DNA of 64,000 bases from Hygrophila difformis (taxonomy: Eukaryota > Streptophyta > Magnoliopsida > Lamiales > Acanthaceae). The DNA is taken from the NCBI GenBank assembly GCA_030278955.1, contig JAOANR010000001.1, positions 496,001 to 560,000 of the forward strand. The letters are read 5' to 3'. Under the pieces are notes generated by a model. The model was not told where the DNA came from. It worked only from the letters and a program-made list of their open reading frames with translations, and did not search any database. Each line of letters starts with the position of its first letter. The first letter of the stretch is position 1. A program made the position numbers and the translations under genes. Shown piece by piece: positions 33,995 to 47,324 of the stretch.

Positions 33995-36181
33995 TGATGA
34001 CAGTCTTTTATGACTGTCATTTGCGTCCAATTTAGTGTCTTAATGATGATCTTTTGTTCTTAATTCCATTAGTTTTTAATGAATAATCATGGAAGATGAG
34101 AAAAGATGGAAGAAGAACCAAGATTGTGAAGAAGTTGGAATTACATTGAAAATGGCTTGAAATTCTAAGTTTTCATTGCAAGTCTCGCACGCTATGTTTT
34201 TATTTGAACTGACTCACGCTTTGTCATTCAGCAGGAAGTTAAGTTGAAAAGCAGCGGGAGATGGAAAAAGACATAGCGAGGAAAGAGAGGAAGTGCGAGG
34301 ACTTACATACGAAATCAGGAAAGATCTAAGGAAAAATGTTCAGAAGCTGAAGCCCACGCGATGATTGTTTGACATCGCGAGGAAAGGAAGTTTGTGCAAG
34401 ACAGGAAGCTAGATATTATGGCGAGAAGCAAACTGTTTGAAGAGACTGTGAGATCTCGCCTTGTCAAGAAAGACAATTACATTTTTGACTCTCGCTTTGA
34501 AGGAACTGGACAAAGCGAGAGGAGAGCTATTCTGATGCGAGCGGTTATCATCCAAGGCTGAAGCAGTTACAACGCTCATCTATAAATAAGACCCTTGGGA
34601 GATCAGCTCAAGAAGCGGGAGATTGAAGAGAATAGCTCATTTTTACTCTCCAGTTCACTTTTAGAATTCAGTAGGTAGGTTAGCTAGGGTTTACTTTTCA
34701 CTGCAATTTACTTCAAGTTCTTCAGATTTGTAATTCAATTTCGTAGTAGATTTTCTTCGGAATATTTTAGTAGATTAGTTTGAGGATACCCTGGAAGAAG
34801 AATTGCTTTCGGAATGCTTTGTTCATCCATTACGACGATCACCATCTAGTTTCCGACTTCTTCGTTCAAATTCACATTATTCTGATTGCAATCAGATTTC
34901 CAGGTGTATTCGTTTTTAATTTTTTGTTATTCAAGATACATGAAGAATGACCAGTTATTAAATCGTGCATTTCTTATCTTTCTGGTTACAATTTTCAAAG
35001 TTTATTAGAAATCTGATTTTTTTTTTCAATTCTGTTTCAAGAGAAGTATAAACCTCGAATACAAAATTCATTTTTTTTGGAATTTGCATCACATCGATAA
35101 TTTGATTCTCGAGATCATGATACTTTCATATCTTCAATTCGTAATTTGTTCGTTCTAATTGCGCAAGAAGTTTGGATGTTGTAACCGAGTTAGGTATGAA
35201 ACTGGTAGAATTGTGAATTCATTCGATTTTCTGTTGATACTATACCTCGATCACAAATTTGGAAGAAATCCACAGAAATTAATGTTCAGAACTCTAAAAG
35301 GTTCCTAAGGACCCATGTAGTGTTAATCATCACATGATAATCTTTAAGAATTAACAACTTTAAATTCTCGAATTTGGATGTGAAAGGTTCTGTTTTCATT
35401 ATTTTCTGAATAAAAGTTCCAGAAGGTAGTTATGACAGTTATAGGACTTGATCATTTACTTCACATAAGGATAAAACCACGCTTCATCCTAAAAGATGAC
35501 GCGAGGAATTATTCAGACAACTTTGTTTCAAGAGAGGCTATTTCAACACTCTCGCGATGTCATTTTGACAAAGCGAGAGAACTAACTCATAATAGCAACG
35601 GAATTGATTCCCATTTTCTTGGGACATCAACTACTCACTTCTTATATATATATAACCCCTATTGTATAAGTAGGAATTGGATACCTCGCCGCATTCTTAT
35701 AGATATTACTGCGAGGCATTCAGTTCTTTGTATAAACAAAATCTGAGGAACATTCTTTGAACAATAACTCCCTCCACGCTGTACAGACATAGTCGTTTAC
35801 ATTTTGATGAACTTTTATTTTTTATTTGCATTCACGCCTTTTGGAAATGAAGTTTCTTCAGAACATTCAGTCGAGCCAAAACTGACGTATATTGGACAAC
35901 CATTTTTTATGTGTATCCAAACCTATTCCAAATCTATGCCGGACCAGGCCGGAATAGGGTTATATACAGGGTCATTTGAGCGTATCTAAATAGATACTAT
36001 GTTTACATATGGATCCCTACGCCGTTCCATCCCATTTAGGATTAGGAATAGGCGTAATCGGACCTGCTTTTTCCATATCTCTCGCTATTTTTGGGACCTC
36101 TTTGAGCTTCTATTGAATCGAGAAATAAAATCGGTTTGATTGGTCATCTTTTTGATATATACATAAGGCATTCTCCGGATT

Positions 36182-36412
36182 TTGGAAAAACACCATCATT
36201 ATGGGAATGTACACGCGATAGAAAAATTACGCCAATCCATTGAAATATGGTATGCTACAAGTGAAATTTGCGACAAGAAATGAATCCTAATTTTAGGATG
36301 ACTGGCCCCTTTAATCCAGTTTATATGATGTCTTTTTCGGGAGCTAGAGGAAATGCATCTCAGGTACATTAATTATTAGGTATGCGAGGATTAATGTCGG
36401 ACCCCCAAGGAC
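36182..36412 (+). pseudogene. rpoC2: rpoC2 fragment (plastid-derived)
   Basis: The translation matches an N-terminal part of the plastid RNA polymerase beta'' subunit: [28 protein letters not shown], then after a one-base deletion [17 protein letters not shown] and LMSDPQGQ. A CAA-to-TAA change adds a stop. It is a dead fragment. Confidence 0.85.
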
Positions 36413-36682
<270 letters not shown>

Positions 36683-36807
36683 TAATGACTAGAATTCTAG
36701 TCATTCGCTGGGTTCTCGCCAGCTCAAACTGCATTTTTTACTTAACTTAAGAGAGGAAGAAAAAGCGCTCTTTTCTTTTTGTCAGTGGACAAGAACACTT
36801 TTCAAAT

Positions 36808-36911
36808 CAAGATACATATAGAATTCTGCGGAAAGCCGTATTCGATGAAAGTCGTATGTACGGCTTGGAGGGAGATCTTTCATATCTTTCGAGATCCACC
36901 CTACAATATGG
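36808..36911 (+). pseudogene. rps12: Group II intron 3' end, probably rps12
   Basis: AAAGCCGTATTCGATGAAAG, then TCGTATGTACGGCTT, is a group II intron domain V hairpin. The following GGGAGATCTTTCATATC and GATCCACCCTACAATATG match, from memory, the 3' end of the plastid rps12 intron. Confidence 0.7.
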
Positions 36912-37093
36912 GCATAAATCGATTTTCTTCCTTATGAGTTCTATTCTCAATAAGAATACTACTTCTTACTGGTCATATAGTATGGTATGAATATACCACA
37001 CCAATTTGTTATGTTTTGAAAATGGATAAGAGATTCTATTGAATATTCCCTGTAAAAAAAGATTGAGGCGAAAGATACCAAAGTGTTCTTGTA

Positions 37094-37203
37094 TCAGACT
37101 CCCTGTCTTCTTGTAGTCGGATCTCCAATTTTTTGGAATGCTCCAAACTCTACTTGAACATCCAAATCCGGGTCAATACCAGCAAAAACATCTCTGAACA
37201 AGA
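37094..37203 (-). pseudogene. psbB: psbB 3' end (plastid-derived)
   Basis: The minus strand reads [32 protein letters not shown] and a stop, the C-terminus of the CP47 photosystem II protein. The sequence on its 3' side (36912-37093) is probably the downstream plastid spacer. Confidence 0.88.
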
Positions 37204-37444
37204 AAATTGAAATAAAAAAATACAGTAAACTGGAAATAGACTGGAAACGGGATCCCAGTCAAGTCAGTCGATAAACCTTGAAATGAGATATCCCCATTTG
37301 ATGAAAATAAATTCTTGTTTTGACTAAGAAGAGGCGCTTCCCGTTCTGTTGGTGCTTGAAACAATTCAGTCTTCTCCATATTACTCTATCTCTAGAGTCA
37401 ATAATTTTATATGAGCAACTACTGAACTCAATCACTTGCTGCCG

Positions 37445-37570
37445 GGGCTGATCTTTGAATAGGAAAAAGAGCGGATCTGCAGGGTCCCAAATGAATTGGC
37501 TTATTTGAAAAAGGCCCTGTTCTTTGGAAGATCTATCTCGTGTCTGGTACTGCATGGTTCCACTCTGCAA
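37445..37570 (-). pseudogene. ycf2: ycf2 fragment, C-terminal region, minus strand
   Basis: The minus strand reads [16 protein letters not shown] and [17 protein letters not shown], characteristic of the C-terminal part of Ycf2. Confidence 0.85.
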
Positions 37571-37577
37571 GAACGTT

Positions 37578-37762
37578 ATTCGAAATCTTAGTGAAACACT
37601 GGATTTCTTATCTCATGTCTGCTTTTCATGAAAAAATACCAATTGAAGTGGAGGGTTTCTTCAAACAACAAAGGCCTGGGTCAACTATTCAATCAAATGA
37701 TATTGAGCGTGTTTCACATCTCTTCTCGAGAAACAACCGGGCTATTTCTTTGCAAAATTGTG
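37578..37762 (+). pseudogene. ycf2: ycf2 fragment, N-terminal third, plus strand
   Basis: The plus strand reads [19 protein letters not shown] and [20 protein letters not shown], from another part of Ycf2 and in the opposite orientation to its neighbours. Confidence 0.82.
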
Positions 37763-37935
37763 CGCCCTCTACTTCTAATAGGCCATGAACTAGATCCGAA
37801 TCATTCTCAACGAGTCCAGAAGATGTAATCCCGTTTTTTTCATCAGGTCCGGGTAGAGACCAAAGATCTTGAGCGACCGATCCGGCAGAACAACTCAAAA
37901 GATAAAGAAGTATCGTTAATTTCTTCGCCTCGAAA
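37763..37935 (-). pseudogene. ycf2: ycf2 fragment, late region, minus strand
   Basis: The minus strand reads [20 protein letters not shown] and [16 protein letters not shown], a third, non-contiguous part of Ycf2. Confidence 0.85.
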
Positions 37936-38012
37936 ACAACGTTCCTTTTTTAAACCTATTTTCAAGGAACTCCAAAAAAAAATAGAAAATTAAAAAAAAA
38001 ATCCAAAAGTAA

Positions 38013-38409
<397 letters not shown>

Positions 38410-39938
38410 TTGAAACCCAAAGTAGTTACTGCGAGCTATCTTGGACATTTATTTTGCAGAATTATTTCTCAAATCTTTTTCATAGGAAAGTGATTTCCTA
38501 ATTCTGTCTAGTTTCCAGTTTATATTTTGGAAACACTCTAGCATTTTGATTAAGAGGACTCAGAACCCTCATCGTTTCCTTATACATATAATACTACCTA
38601 TACATATAATATTTTGGGATATTTTCCAGTTTATGATGAGTAATCTTACTTCACAAATACAGACTCATAATTCATATTTGTAATTCATGTTAATATTTTC
38701 ATTAGTACATTGAGAAAGATGATGATATAAGTCTTCTCAATCATTATTTACTCGGGGTGATGAAGAACAAACTTGTTCTTTAGTTGGGCATTTAGTACCT
38801 GTCGTTTAAAAGGGAAAGGTGTTTCAAAAACTATCTTTTGTCCCAATAATTAGTGGAGTTTTAAGAAGATTAATTTCCAGGGTTCATAGCTTTATAGTTT
38901 TCACTATATGCTATGGGTAGGAGATTAAATATTCTTTCTACAGTCTTACTAATCCTGAGTCAAGCCATGGGTATTTGGAATTGTTTACAAAGATTTCTCA
39001 AGCTAAAGCATCTATATGAATCTGAGTGGTCTGGATAAGTCAAGGATTTTGAATAGCAATTTCATCTTGATATACTTACTGGACTATTACTTCTTACAAT
39101 TACTTGAAGGAATTACTCCGAGGAGTCAAGTCTTATGAAACCATTGGATGATAGATTTAAATACTTGCTTTTTCACTTCTTGTAGAGGACATCCAATATA
39201 GGGTCATGAGACTAGTTTGATTCAGAGTAATAAAAAGAACAACTTCAAGTTCAGATGAATATAAGATGATTTAGATGTGATCTTGAGTTGTCAAAGGCTT
39301 AATCTGAGTCCGAAAGAAATAGATTAAGTGGCATTTCTAAAAAGCTTTTGTCACAGAATGAGTCTGACCGATCATCCTGCGATGACAGTATCCCATGATT
39401 TCAGTGCTTAGATTCTCATGACACTGAATCACAAGTACCTGTCTTGGGAAGTGATTTAAGACATGAAGATTTGATTAAGTTGCATAGAGGATTTGTCTAT
39501 CTCGATGAACTTTCATTCTGTTTCTAACCATTGAAGTATGATATTCTCATCATACTCTTATTTCGTTAATTTGATTTGGTCCGCACTATCTTAAACTCAT
39601 GAACATAATCATAACACTCAACATCATTTCAATTATTTTCTTTATTATTGTTTACAGTTTTATGCATTTACAGTTCAGCATTTAATTCTTAGTCATCATC
39701 ATTACATCATCCTTAAACCAAGAGTAGAAACAGGTTCTAGAACTAATAATTCTATTAAAACGCTTCTATCGTGTAACTCTCTAATGAACGATCCCGACAA
39801 TAAAAATAAATACTGCAGCTTGATACCGTGCGCTTTTGGTAGGAAAAATTAGGCAAGCTCTTTAACAGTCCTATAGGATTATAGTTTAAAGGCTGTCGGG
39901 GGGCATTGCAGCGGGTTTTACCTCAAAGCTTCATGCGA

Positions 39939-40686
39939 TTGGGAGGCGGAGTCTCGCGACTGGCTTGAGGATCACGATTGGGAAGGTCTTCTGAGCTGGC
40001 TGGTCTCGCGTCGCTAAACTCGGATGGTGGCGCTAGTCGCAGTCTCGCGACTGGCCTGGCGTCTCACGACTGGAGTCTCCGGACTAGCATCGTCATGTTC
40101 ATGTCCCCTGTCGCTAGACATGGAGTGCTTCGCTAGACAGGGTGTCGGGACTGGGGGTCACCGGACTAGGTGTCTCGCGACTGAGATTCTGAAAATCCAA
40201 CAAGTCTGCAGCGGGCCCCACAGTAGATGTTTAATTTATTACATTCCTTGTTGAAATTAAAATAAGTCTGACTTAAACAAAAATAACAGTTCAACACTTC
40301 CGACCATTGACCGATCTCCGTCCGGCGACGACGGCGGCGCCGACCAGTCTCCGGCCAACTTCCGGCGAGCTCCGATCAGTCTCCGGCGAACTTCCGGTGA
40401 TACTCGGTGATGCTCCGGTGGCTTTCCGGCGGTGGCGTTGACTGTGAACCTTCTCCTTCAGTGCAGAATTGGAGAGCCCATGCATGGCATGGATGGGCGA
40501 TCCCCAATTTCCTCGAACTGGATCAGCATTAATGCCTCCGGGCTGCTTCTTTCTTCTCTATTAAATTCGGCTTGGAATTCCGCTGTCCTGAGAAGGCTGG
40601 CAATCTAGTCTGTGAATCTTTTGGCTCGGCTTCTGGAGCAGGGTCCCTCTGGGATTATTGCTGCAGTCGATCTGGCTACCACGCCA
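39939..40686 (-). repeat. CRM-like 3' LTR, piece 3 (LTR 5' end)
   Basis: This matches about 47971-48723 of the intact LTR and ends, read on the minus strand, at its start TGGCGTGG right after the PPT. It contains many TCGCGACTGG-like repeats and the last codons of the polyprotein frame. Confidence 0.88.
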
Positions 40687-43600
40687 TTCCCACCCCCTTG
40701 GGAAGGTTGACCCGTCAACCGATCAGTTTCTTCCTCATCATGCTCGAACAGGACGAGATCTGCAACATTGAAAGTGGCATTAATTCCATACTCAGAAGGC
40801 AGTTCAAGTTTATAAGCATTATCATTTATTTTCTCTAAAACTTTAAATGGACCGTCCCCCCTTGGGGAAAGTTTATCCTTTCGCTTCGCTGGAAATCGTT
40901 CCTCTCGCATATGGATCCACACCCAATCGACGGGCTTCAAGAGCAAGTTCTTCCTTCCTCGAGGCGTATTTGGCATACGTCTTAGCAGCTTTGGTGAGGC
41001 TATCTTGAACATTTTTGTGCAGCTCTTTGATTGCTCTTGCCCTGTCCCTGCCATTGACATTAAAGTGCTCATTCCGAGGCAATGGCATAAGATCGACGGG
41101 CGTTAGTGGGTTAAATCCATACACTGTCTCAAAAGGAGACATATTAGTGGCACTGTGGATGTGTCTGTTATAAGCAAATTCTATGTAAGGCAGACACTCA
41201 TCCCAACTCTTATGACTAGAAGTAGTGATGATTCTCAAAAGATTACCCAGCACTCTGTTGATGGCTTCAGTCTGCCCGTCTGTCTGTGGGTGATATACAG
41301 ATGAGAACAAGAGTTTTGTGCCAATCTCATGCCATAGAGATTTCCAGAAATAGCTGACGAATTTCGTGTCACGGTCCGACACTATAGTCTTTGGAATCCC
41401 ATGGAGACGCACAACTTCCTTAAATAATAGCTTGGCAATGTGGTGTGCGTCATTGGTCTTTGTGCATGGTATGAAGTGTGCCATTTTGCTGAATCGATCT
41501 ACCACCACGAAAATGGATTCCTTGTTTCTTGCAGTGCAGGGTAGCCCGAGCACAAAGTCCATTGACAAGTCAACCCATGGGCCCTCGGGAATTGGAAGGG
41601 GCATGTAAAGTCCATGCGGGTGAGATGTGGATTTCACCCTCAGACAGACGAGACATTTGGAGATGAAATCTTCCACATCTTTTTTCATTCCCGGCCAGTG
41701 AAACCTTTCACTTAAGATTTTGTAGGTGGCATCTCTACCGAAATGTCCCATGAGGTCGCCACTATGCACTTTTTTAATGAGCAACTCTCGAATTGATCCT
41801 CGTGGGATGCACAGACGGTTTTCATAGTATTGGAATCCTTCAAGTCTCGAAAACTCTTTGAAACCGTGTGCTTCGATTGCGGACCATGCTTCTTTAAAAT
41901 CTGGATCAGTTGCATATTGATCCTTTACATGCTCAAACCCGATCAGATGAGTAGTGGCGTAGGCTACCAAGGCGTGTCTCCGGGAGGGGGCATCCGCAAC
42001 AATATTCTCCTTTCCCTTTTTGTATTTGAGTACATAGGGGAAGGTCTCAATGAATCCACTCCATCGGGCATACCGCTTTCCCAACTGGCCTTGAGTCCTA
42101 ATATGCTTGAGGGTTTCGTGATCCGTATAGATAATGAATTCACGTCCCCTCAAGTAATGCTGCCACGTCTTCAACGTCCTGACCACAGTGTAGAGATACT
42201 TATCATACGTAGAATAGTTCAGAACAGCTCCGGAAAATTTCTCACTATGGAACGCCACTGGTTTTCCATCCTGTAATAAAATAGCTCCCATCCCCGTGCC
42301 CGACGCGTCACATTCGATCTCGAATGGCTTCTCAAAATTTGGTAGGGCCAAGACTGGGGCTTGGGTCAGTTTTTCTTTCAACAGATCAAAACTTTTCTGT
42401 TCCGGTAGCCCCCACTTGAAAACCAATCCTTTCTTAAGCAGCGAGGTGAGGGGTGCCGCGATCAAACTGACCCCTGGGACAAATCTCCGAAAGAAACCGC
42501 AAAGCCCCAAAAATTGTCGAACTTCATGAACGGTGGTTGGCGGTTTCCAATCTGAGATTGCCTTAATCTTACTCTCATCGACTTTGAGTCCGCCATCTCC
42601 AACAATATAGCCCAAAAAGGAGAGCTCGGTTGCATGGAAGGTGCATTTCTCCATATTTGCATACAACTGTGCTTCCCGCAGAGTATTGAGTACCTGTTGG
42701 ACATGGTTGACATGATCAGCAGTAGAAGAACTGTAAACTAAAATGTCATCAAAATAAACAACTACAAATTTATTTATGTAAGGGAGAATGGTCGCATTCA
42801 TAAGGCGCATGAAGGTGGAAGGAGCGTTTGTCAGTCCAAATGGCATAACGAGCCATTCGTAGAGCCCAAATTTGGTCTTAAACGCGGTCTTCCACTCATC
42901 TCCCGGCTGCATCCGGATTTGATGATAACCACTTCGCAGATCTATCTTAGAAAAGATACTGGCATGGCCCAAGTCATCAAGCATGTCATCTAGACGTGGT
43001 ATTGGGTGCCGATACTTGATAGTAATGGCATTCACGGCCCTGCAGTCCACACAAATGCGCCATGTTCCATCCTTCTTGGGAACCAAGAGGACGGGTACAA
43101 CACAAGGTGAAAGGCTCTCGCGCATCCAACCTTTGTTCATCAATTCCTACACTTGGCGCAGCACTTCCTTAGTTTCTTCCGGTGTCATCCGATAGGCAGG
43201 CCTATTTGGAATGGAAGCTCTAGGCACGAAATCAATTCTGTGCTCAATTCCTCGCAAAGTGGCAGTCCTGAAGGAACTTCTTCCGGAAAGACATCAACAT
43301 TTTTCTCTAACATCCTGGAAAATTCAGCAGGAATATTAGGTGCAGCAGTGCTTATTCTGTAAGAACTATTAATGGGTTTAGAAAAGGTGAGAAAACAGTA
43401 ACCTTTTGAGTTAGGCTCGCGGAGGGTCTGATCAAAATCAGTCCTTGTCATCAGGAGATAGGGATTCGCAGACGGCTCCTGAATACTGACAGCTTTAGCT
43501 TTGCCTTTCCTTTCCGCTTCTTCCTTTTTTATAATGGTCCGTAAGACCTCTTGATCAGCTCTTACTAACTTTACAGACAATGGCTTAATGTTTATTTGTT

Positions 43601-45692
43601 TATTTCTGAAAACAAAAGAAATAGAGTTGGCGCGCCCCTTGTAACTAACATCACGATCAAAGAGCCATGGGCGGCCAAGGAGAATATGACATGCAGTCAT
43701 TGGAACTTCGTCACAGATGGCGTTCTCGGAATAGGAACCGATCTTGATTGGAATCTTGGCCCTTCGATTGACCTTCAGATCACCATTTTCATTCATCCAA
43801 TGCAAGTGGTAGGGCCTGGGATGTGCTTCTGTTGGGATGTTTAACCTGCGGATAAAATAGTTACTCATAGCGTTAGTACAGCTCCCATTATCAATGATTA
43901 TTGAAGCTACACTACCCTTAAGATCACAATGACAATAAAATAAATTCTCCCTTTGTTCGGTAGAGCTAGGAGTTTCCTCGGTTTTATCGGCACTGAGGGA
44001 CCGCAATGCCACCAAATTGGTGAGTACGTGGTCCTCCTCAATCGTCTCTTGCGCCCCATAGAATTCTTCATCATTGTCATCGTTCCGCTCATGTTGTTGC
44101 CCTTCGGCTAGTTCTTCCTCATCATCGGAAGATAAAATCCTTATAGCTCCATCTTCCATAACTGCAACCCTTTTAACGAAAGTGCAATTAGGCAAGATGT
44201 GTCCCTTACGGCCGCATTTATAGCATGTTACCTCCTTTTGCTTGTCCTTCTCGAACCTAAGTCTCTCGATGGTTGCCGGCTTTGGGGCCTCCTGGCGGTA
44301 GACCTTGAACTCCTTGGCTATTTCAAAACCTTTGGTTCGGGGCCTTTCTTCTTTGGGAGTCCATGTTTTGTTCCATTGCTTTTGTGAGCTAGAAGTAGCT
44401 CGTGTATTTGTTCGGAACTGAACCCGTGAGCCTGCTTCTTTGAACTGTGTCTCAAGCTGTGCAGCAAGTTCTATTAATTCTTCCAAATTTCCATAGGACC
44501 TCAACTTGGCCTCTTTTCTGATATTTGGTCTCAATTCTCGAAAGAACCTCGTCAGCGTAAGCTCTTCGTCCTCTATACGACCGGATTTCATCATTAAGAT
44601 CTCCATTTCTTGGTGGTAATCATGCTGTGTTTTAGTGCCCTGAGTCAAGAAGGAGAGCTTCTCGTATGTATCCATGCGGTAGTGAGACGGCACGAAACGA
44701 TGGTGCATCATTCTGTTGAGATGTACCCATGTTCTGACAGGTTCATGACCTTCTTAGCGCACTGATCGAAGCGTTTTCTGCCACCAAATCAAAGCATAGT
44801 CTGTAAATGAACGAATTGCTATGTTAACTTTTCTAGCTTCCCGGTAATCGTGGCAATCGAATATGGCATCCATTCGGTCTTTCCAATCCAAGTATTCGTC
44901 CGGGTTTGAAGTGCCTCGGAACGAAGGGATTTCAAACTTGATCCCTTTTATCTCGTGGTTCTGCTCACGGACTCGGACGTTCTGATTATTCCTTGGATTG
45001 TATCGGTCGGCTTCCTGACCTGCAGGGAATTCATTAAGATCATCAGACTCATCATCATCATTAAAATCATCATTATTTTTATTTATAACATTATTATTCA
45101 AATTTTGTTCGAGTGGTGCTCGCGGGTGTCGCGGGTTTCGTGGTATGGGTGGAATGCGGTTGGCCTGTTGTTCCAGTATCTGTTGGCGCTCGCGTGCAAC
45201 AACCATTTGTCATGGCCCCATTTGCATGTTCAGCGCGGGGTTGAACTCGACCCGTTGCCGATACGCCATAGCAGCTTCAACTTCTGCCATGTCCCTGGGA
45301 TTAATGCCAGTAGCACCAACACCACTAGCTCTCACACCACTGGGTCCTGCACCACTGGCTCCTACACCACTGGCTCCACTTGCTGGACTTTCATGGATAG
45401 TTCCTGGCGTGGTCTGGGGAGTCCCTTGGGGCGTTCCTTTTTAATACTCATGTTGTAGTCTTATCTAAACAGCCCTGAAGGTCTCGGCTCGAATGGCTGC
45501 GGTATATCGAGCCAGCTCTCCGCTTAATCCTCCTTTGACTGTCTCCAATCTTTGCCCGACTTCAGAGAATTGCCCAATTACTACATCTATCTTCTCGGTT
45601 AGGGCTCGCACTTGGCGACCATTTTCAGCTATCATGGCCCTCAATTCCTGTGGCGTCATTTCAGAATCACCTGCCATAGCAATATATATCAA
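40605..45692 (-). pseudogene. CRM-like gag-pol polyprotein, broken
   Basis: Reading down the minus strand, an N-terminal piece (45692-45465; MTPQELRAMIAENGRQV) is followed by an ASG-rich repeat stretch and gag (45206-44754; IPSFRGTSNPDEYLDW). After an in-frame TAA come the rest of gag with a CCHC knuckle (CYKCGRKGHILPNC) and protease (IIIDNGSCTN, HILLGRPW) at 44711-43185. A frameshift near 43260 and a TAG at 43144-43146 precede 43143-40873: RT (YFDDILVY), RNase H (ECDASGTGMGA, YTDHETL), integrase zinc finger (H..H..CLVC) and DDE core (DFVLGLP, TIVSDRD, GQTEAINR). A last shift near 40940 leads to the C-terminal part (FPAKRKDKLSPRGDGPFKVL), which runs into the 3' LTR. At least five lesions make it inactive. 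Confidence 0.9.
40687..40699 (-). other. Polypurine tract of the CRM-like element
   Basis: On the minus strand AAGGGGGTGGGAA lies directly before the LTR start TGGCGTGG. Confidence 0.7.
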
Positions 45693-47300
45693 AACAAACA
45701 GGAAGAAGTATTTATAGATATTAGATGGTTAAAAGAAAATATTTTTCTGGGCCTCTCGGTGTATCACTCTTCACACTTGATCACAATCCAATGATGTAAG
45801 TCTAGGTTAATTCACGATTCGAAGAATGCAAACCGAAATGACCACGAATTTTGGAAATGGTGCGAGTGAGGACTGAATTTATGGAAGGCGCAATACACGG
45901 ACAGTGTGTAATTGCTCGACTCGATTCTAGGGAATGGCTTTATGATGGTATGCAATGTGATGCGACCAGTTCAAGTTCAAAACCTTAAATGAGCAATTGT
46001 CACACTTATCAGTATTTTAGTCCCAGTTTAAAAGTGTAAGAAGAAACCTCACTGAGACAAAACACTCGGGTAACCCGGTTACTCAAATGGCTTCAAGGGC
46101 TAGGGTTTCACAAAAGTGTCAGTCCAATACTCACTTTATTGCAGAAACTGCTCAAGTGGTTTCAAGGGTTAGGTTTCACAGTTGTGCCAGTCCAATATAT
46201 CCACTTTATTGTAACACACTCAAAAATCATATGCGCGTGGGTCCCACAGTCATGAAAATATGCCCAAATTCGAATTTGGTGGACTGATGATGAAACGGCA
46301 TCGTATGGACTGCAGTGGACCCCATGTAGCACGTGCGGCTGAATTCCGCGTAATGGAACTTTGCGTCGCGAGAGGACTTCCTGGTCGCGAGAGGTTGCTT
46401 AGGGACTGGGCAGTTTCGCGACTGGCCTCTTCGGACTCGCCTTCTTGTTCGGATTCCTCCTTGTGTCGCTAGACTGAGGTGCGTCGCGAGACGTGGCCTA
46501 GCGACTGGATGATGCTTCACGACTGATCCTTGGGGACTTGGAATTTTTGCTGGGACTTCTCCTTGCGTCGCGGAACTGAAGTGTGTCGCTAGACGTGGTC
46601 TAGCGACAGGATGAAGGTCTCACGACTGGAGTTTGGTTTCGTGACTGGAGTGTTTGGCTTGCTCCTCAATTTTGACTTTTTGACCAGCTTTTTCTCTCTT
46701 CGGGATTTTTAATGCAAAGTGTACAAACTTTGTCTTATACAATGTGTCCCTATCAAGTAATTAAAATCCCATAAAGTTAAAACAACCTTGTCCCCCTTAG
46801 TACATAAACACCTTACGTAATACACAAATTCAGATTCAAATTCATACACCAAGAACAGATTGAATACCAACAAGAACACGATGAAGATTGGTATGAACAC
46901 CAAGAACTTCCACTCTCATAAACTCACTCCCGAACCTAATGAATCCCACTGTTAATGCTCCAATATGCTCGGATAATGATTTAAACAAGAACACAATCAC
47001 AGCACAAGCAAATATAGGGATAAAGTGAACAGTAGCATGCAAAAATATGAAAAACTTGGGAAAATCGAACAAGAACACCCGAAACTTCAAATGATCATAT
47101 CTTGGGCATCCGGTGTCCGTTTTCGATGTTCCACATATGGAAATGCATCTACTCAATGAGGGCTACAAGATGGTGTTCAGATTTCACAAAGTATGAGAGA
47201 TGCAAAAGATGAAATCTAGACAGAACTCAATTTTTAGGGTTTTATGGACTTTTTGATTTTTATGGGGTTTTGATGCAGAACGCAATACAATCCAACTTGG
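45693..47300 (-). other. 5' leader of the CRM-like element
   Basis: Non-coding sequence lies between the PBS and gag. It holds a diverged direct duplication of about 65 bp (near 46083-46144 and 46150-46213; shared TTCAAGGG(C/T)TAGG and CAGTCCAATA) and, at about 46360-46650, a cluster of TCGCGACTGG / GTCGCTAGA-like repeats also found in the LTR. Confidence 0.7.
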
Positions 47301-47312
47301 GCTCTGATACCA
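47301..47312 (-). other. Primer binding site of the CRM-like element
   Basis: The minus strand has TGGTATCAGAGC, complementary to initiator-Met tRNA, 12 bases after the LTR end. Confidence 0.85.
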
Positions 47313-47324
47313 AAATAATGAAAC

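Noticed and set aside
41366..44387. Plus-strand ORFs within 41366-44387
   Set aside because: They are shadows of the minus-strand gag-pol and show no domain.
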